In this document: piece by piece, positions 63,698 through 64,000 of the stretch
How the letters are laid out: every line of letters starts with the position of its first letter
Position numbering within the stretch: the first letter of the stretch is position 1
Assembly: GCF_000265405.1 (NCBI RefSeq)
Contig: NC_018010.1
Coordinates: forward strand, 3,183,501-3,247,500
Direction of reading: 5' to 3'
Length of the DNA stretch: 64,000 nucleotides
Source: Belliella baltica DSM 15883
GTDB taxonomy: Bacteria > Bacteroidota > Bacteroidia > Cytophagales > Cyclobacteriaceae
Made by a program: the position numbers and the translations under genes
The notes under the pieces: model-generated
The model's database searches: none
The model's input: only the letters and a program-made list of their open reading frames with translations
Told to the model about the DNA's origin: nothing

Positions 63698-64000
63698 GTG
63701 GGAAATTTTGATTTAAGTGTTGGATACTTTAAGGAGGGAAAATTTGATCTTGCATTAAAAGAAATTAATGCTTGTATCAAAGAGGATAAGAAAAATGCTG
63801 AGCTTTACTTTTTTAGAGCTAGGGTTCATTCTCGACTTGGTAATTTTGAATTATCGCTAGAGGATTTTGATTACCTCACTCAATTAGAACCGTTCAATCC
63901 AAGTTTTATCAGTGATCGTGCTGTTGTTTTACATCTCTTAAAACGCAACGAGGAAGCCGCTACAGAATTCGATCGAGCACTGAATCTGGAACCTTCAAAT
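63698..64000 (+). CDS. TPR-repeat protein, 3'-truncated by window edge
   Basis: The frame from GTG 63698 runs VGNFDLSVGYFKEGKFDLAL, AELYFFRARVHSRLGNFELS, and EAATEFDRALNLEPSN to the window edge: about three TPR motifs visible. No signal peptide. Divergent from holA. The rest is outside the window. Confidence 0.7.
   Translation, partial: MGNFDLSVGYFKEGKFDLALKEINACIKEDKKNAELYFFRARVHSRLGNFELSLEDFDYLTQLEPFNPSFISDRAVVLHLLKRNEEAATEFDRALNLEPSN

Noticed and set aside
1..64000. tRNA, rRNA and CRISPR arrays
   Set aside because: No cloverleaf, ribosomal or repeat-spacer pattern was seen on reading either strand.

Overview
The window looks like a chromosome segment from a member of the Bacteroidota, probably Cytophagales and near the Cyclobacteriaceae. 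The evidence is AT-rich intergenic DNA, promoter boxes of the TAnnTTTG type, SPOR/ExbBD/TonB envelope genes, LytS/LytTR regulation, an S9 dipeptidyl peptidase, and many 'MK..LLxxC' lipoprotein signals. Genus was not established.

Positions 1 to about 27,690 form an accessory block that reads as an integron-type gene-cassette array with no integron integrase in view (CALIN-like). Small gene modules are separated by long imperfect hairpins of roughly 100-200 nt that behave like attC sites. Each module starts at G|TTxxxx, and where both ends survive it finishes with a reverse-complementary xxxxAAC core. Cargo comprises a PIN-domain toxin (left edge), a small outer-membrane protein, two lipoproteins, a PD-(D/E)XK-like nuclease, a pair of paralogous about 55-aa peptides with a CarboxypepD_reg-like partner, a two-gene ABC exporter, and a GT2 plus ArnT/PMT glycosyltransferase pair. 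The array is riddled with mobile DNA, most of it placed at the attC core: three group II introns (class IIC-attC type, bottom strand), two IS91-family elements carrying a tyrosine recombinase, one IS91 end remnant and one chimeric IS91 remnant. An IS1182 and an IS3 element sit inside the IS91 copies, and there is an IS21 remnant.

The array ends where an IS91 end is fused to the last about 60 codons of a sulfatase gene. Beyond it is ordinary backbone: a formylglycine-generating enzyme, a LytS/LytTR pair, an AI-2E-family permease, DEAD-box helicase, DoxX, gamma-glutamyltransferase, tyrS, a TetR regulator with a palindromic operator, and an S9 peptidase. An SDR / acyl-CoA dehydrogenase / APH-kinase / 3-hydroxyacyl-CoA dehydrogenase operon resembles 4-hydroxy-acid catabolism. 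Next comes a decayed 7TMR-DISM hybrid kinase, then a minus-strand run holA - TPR - OMP - SPOR - exbB - exbD - tonB - folC - trmB.

Two backbone genes are also broken by insertion sequences. An IS1634-family element in the APH-kinase gene is flanked by a 224-bp direct duplication, and an IS1595-family element with an 8-bp duplication sits in the hybrid kinase. The most notable points are the attC-like array used as a landing pad by several unrelated elements, the paired-peptide cassette, and the long duplication around the IS1634 copy.
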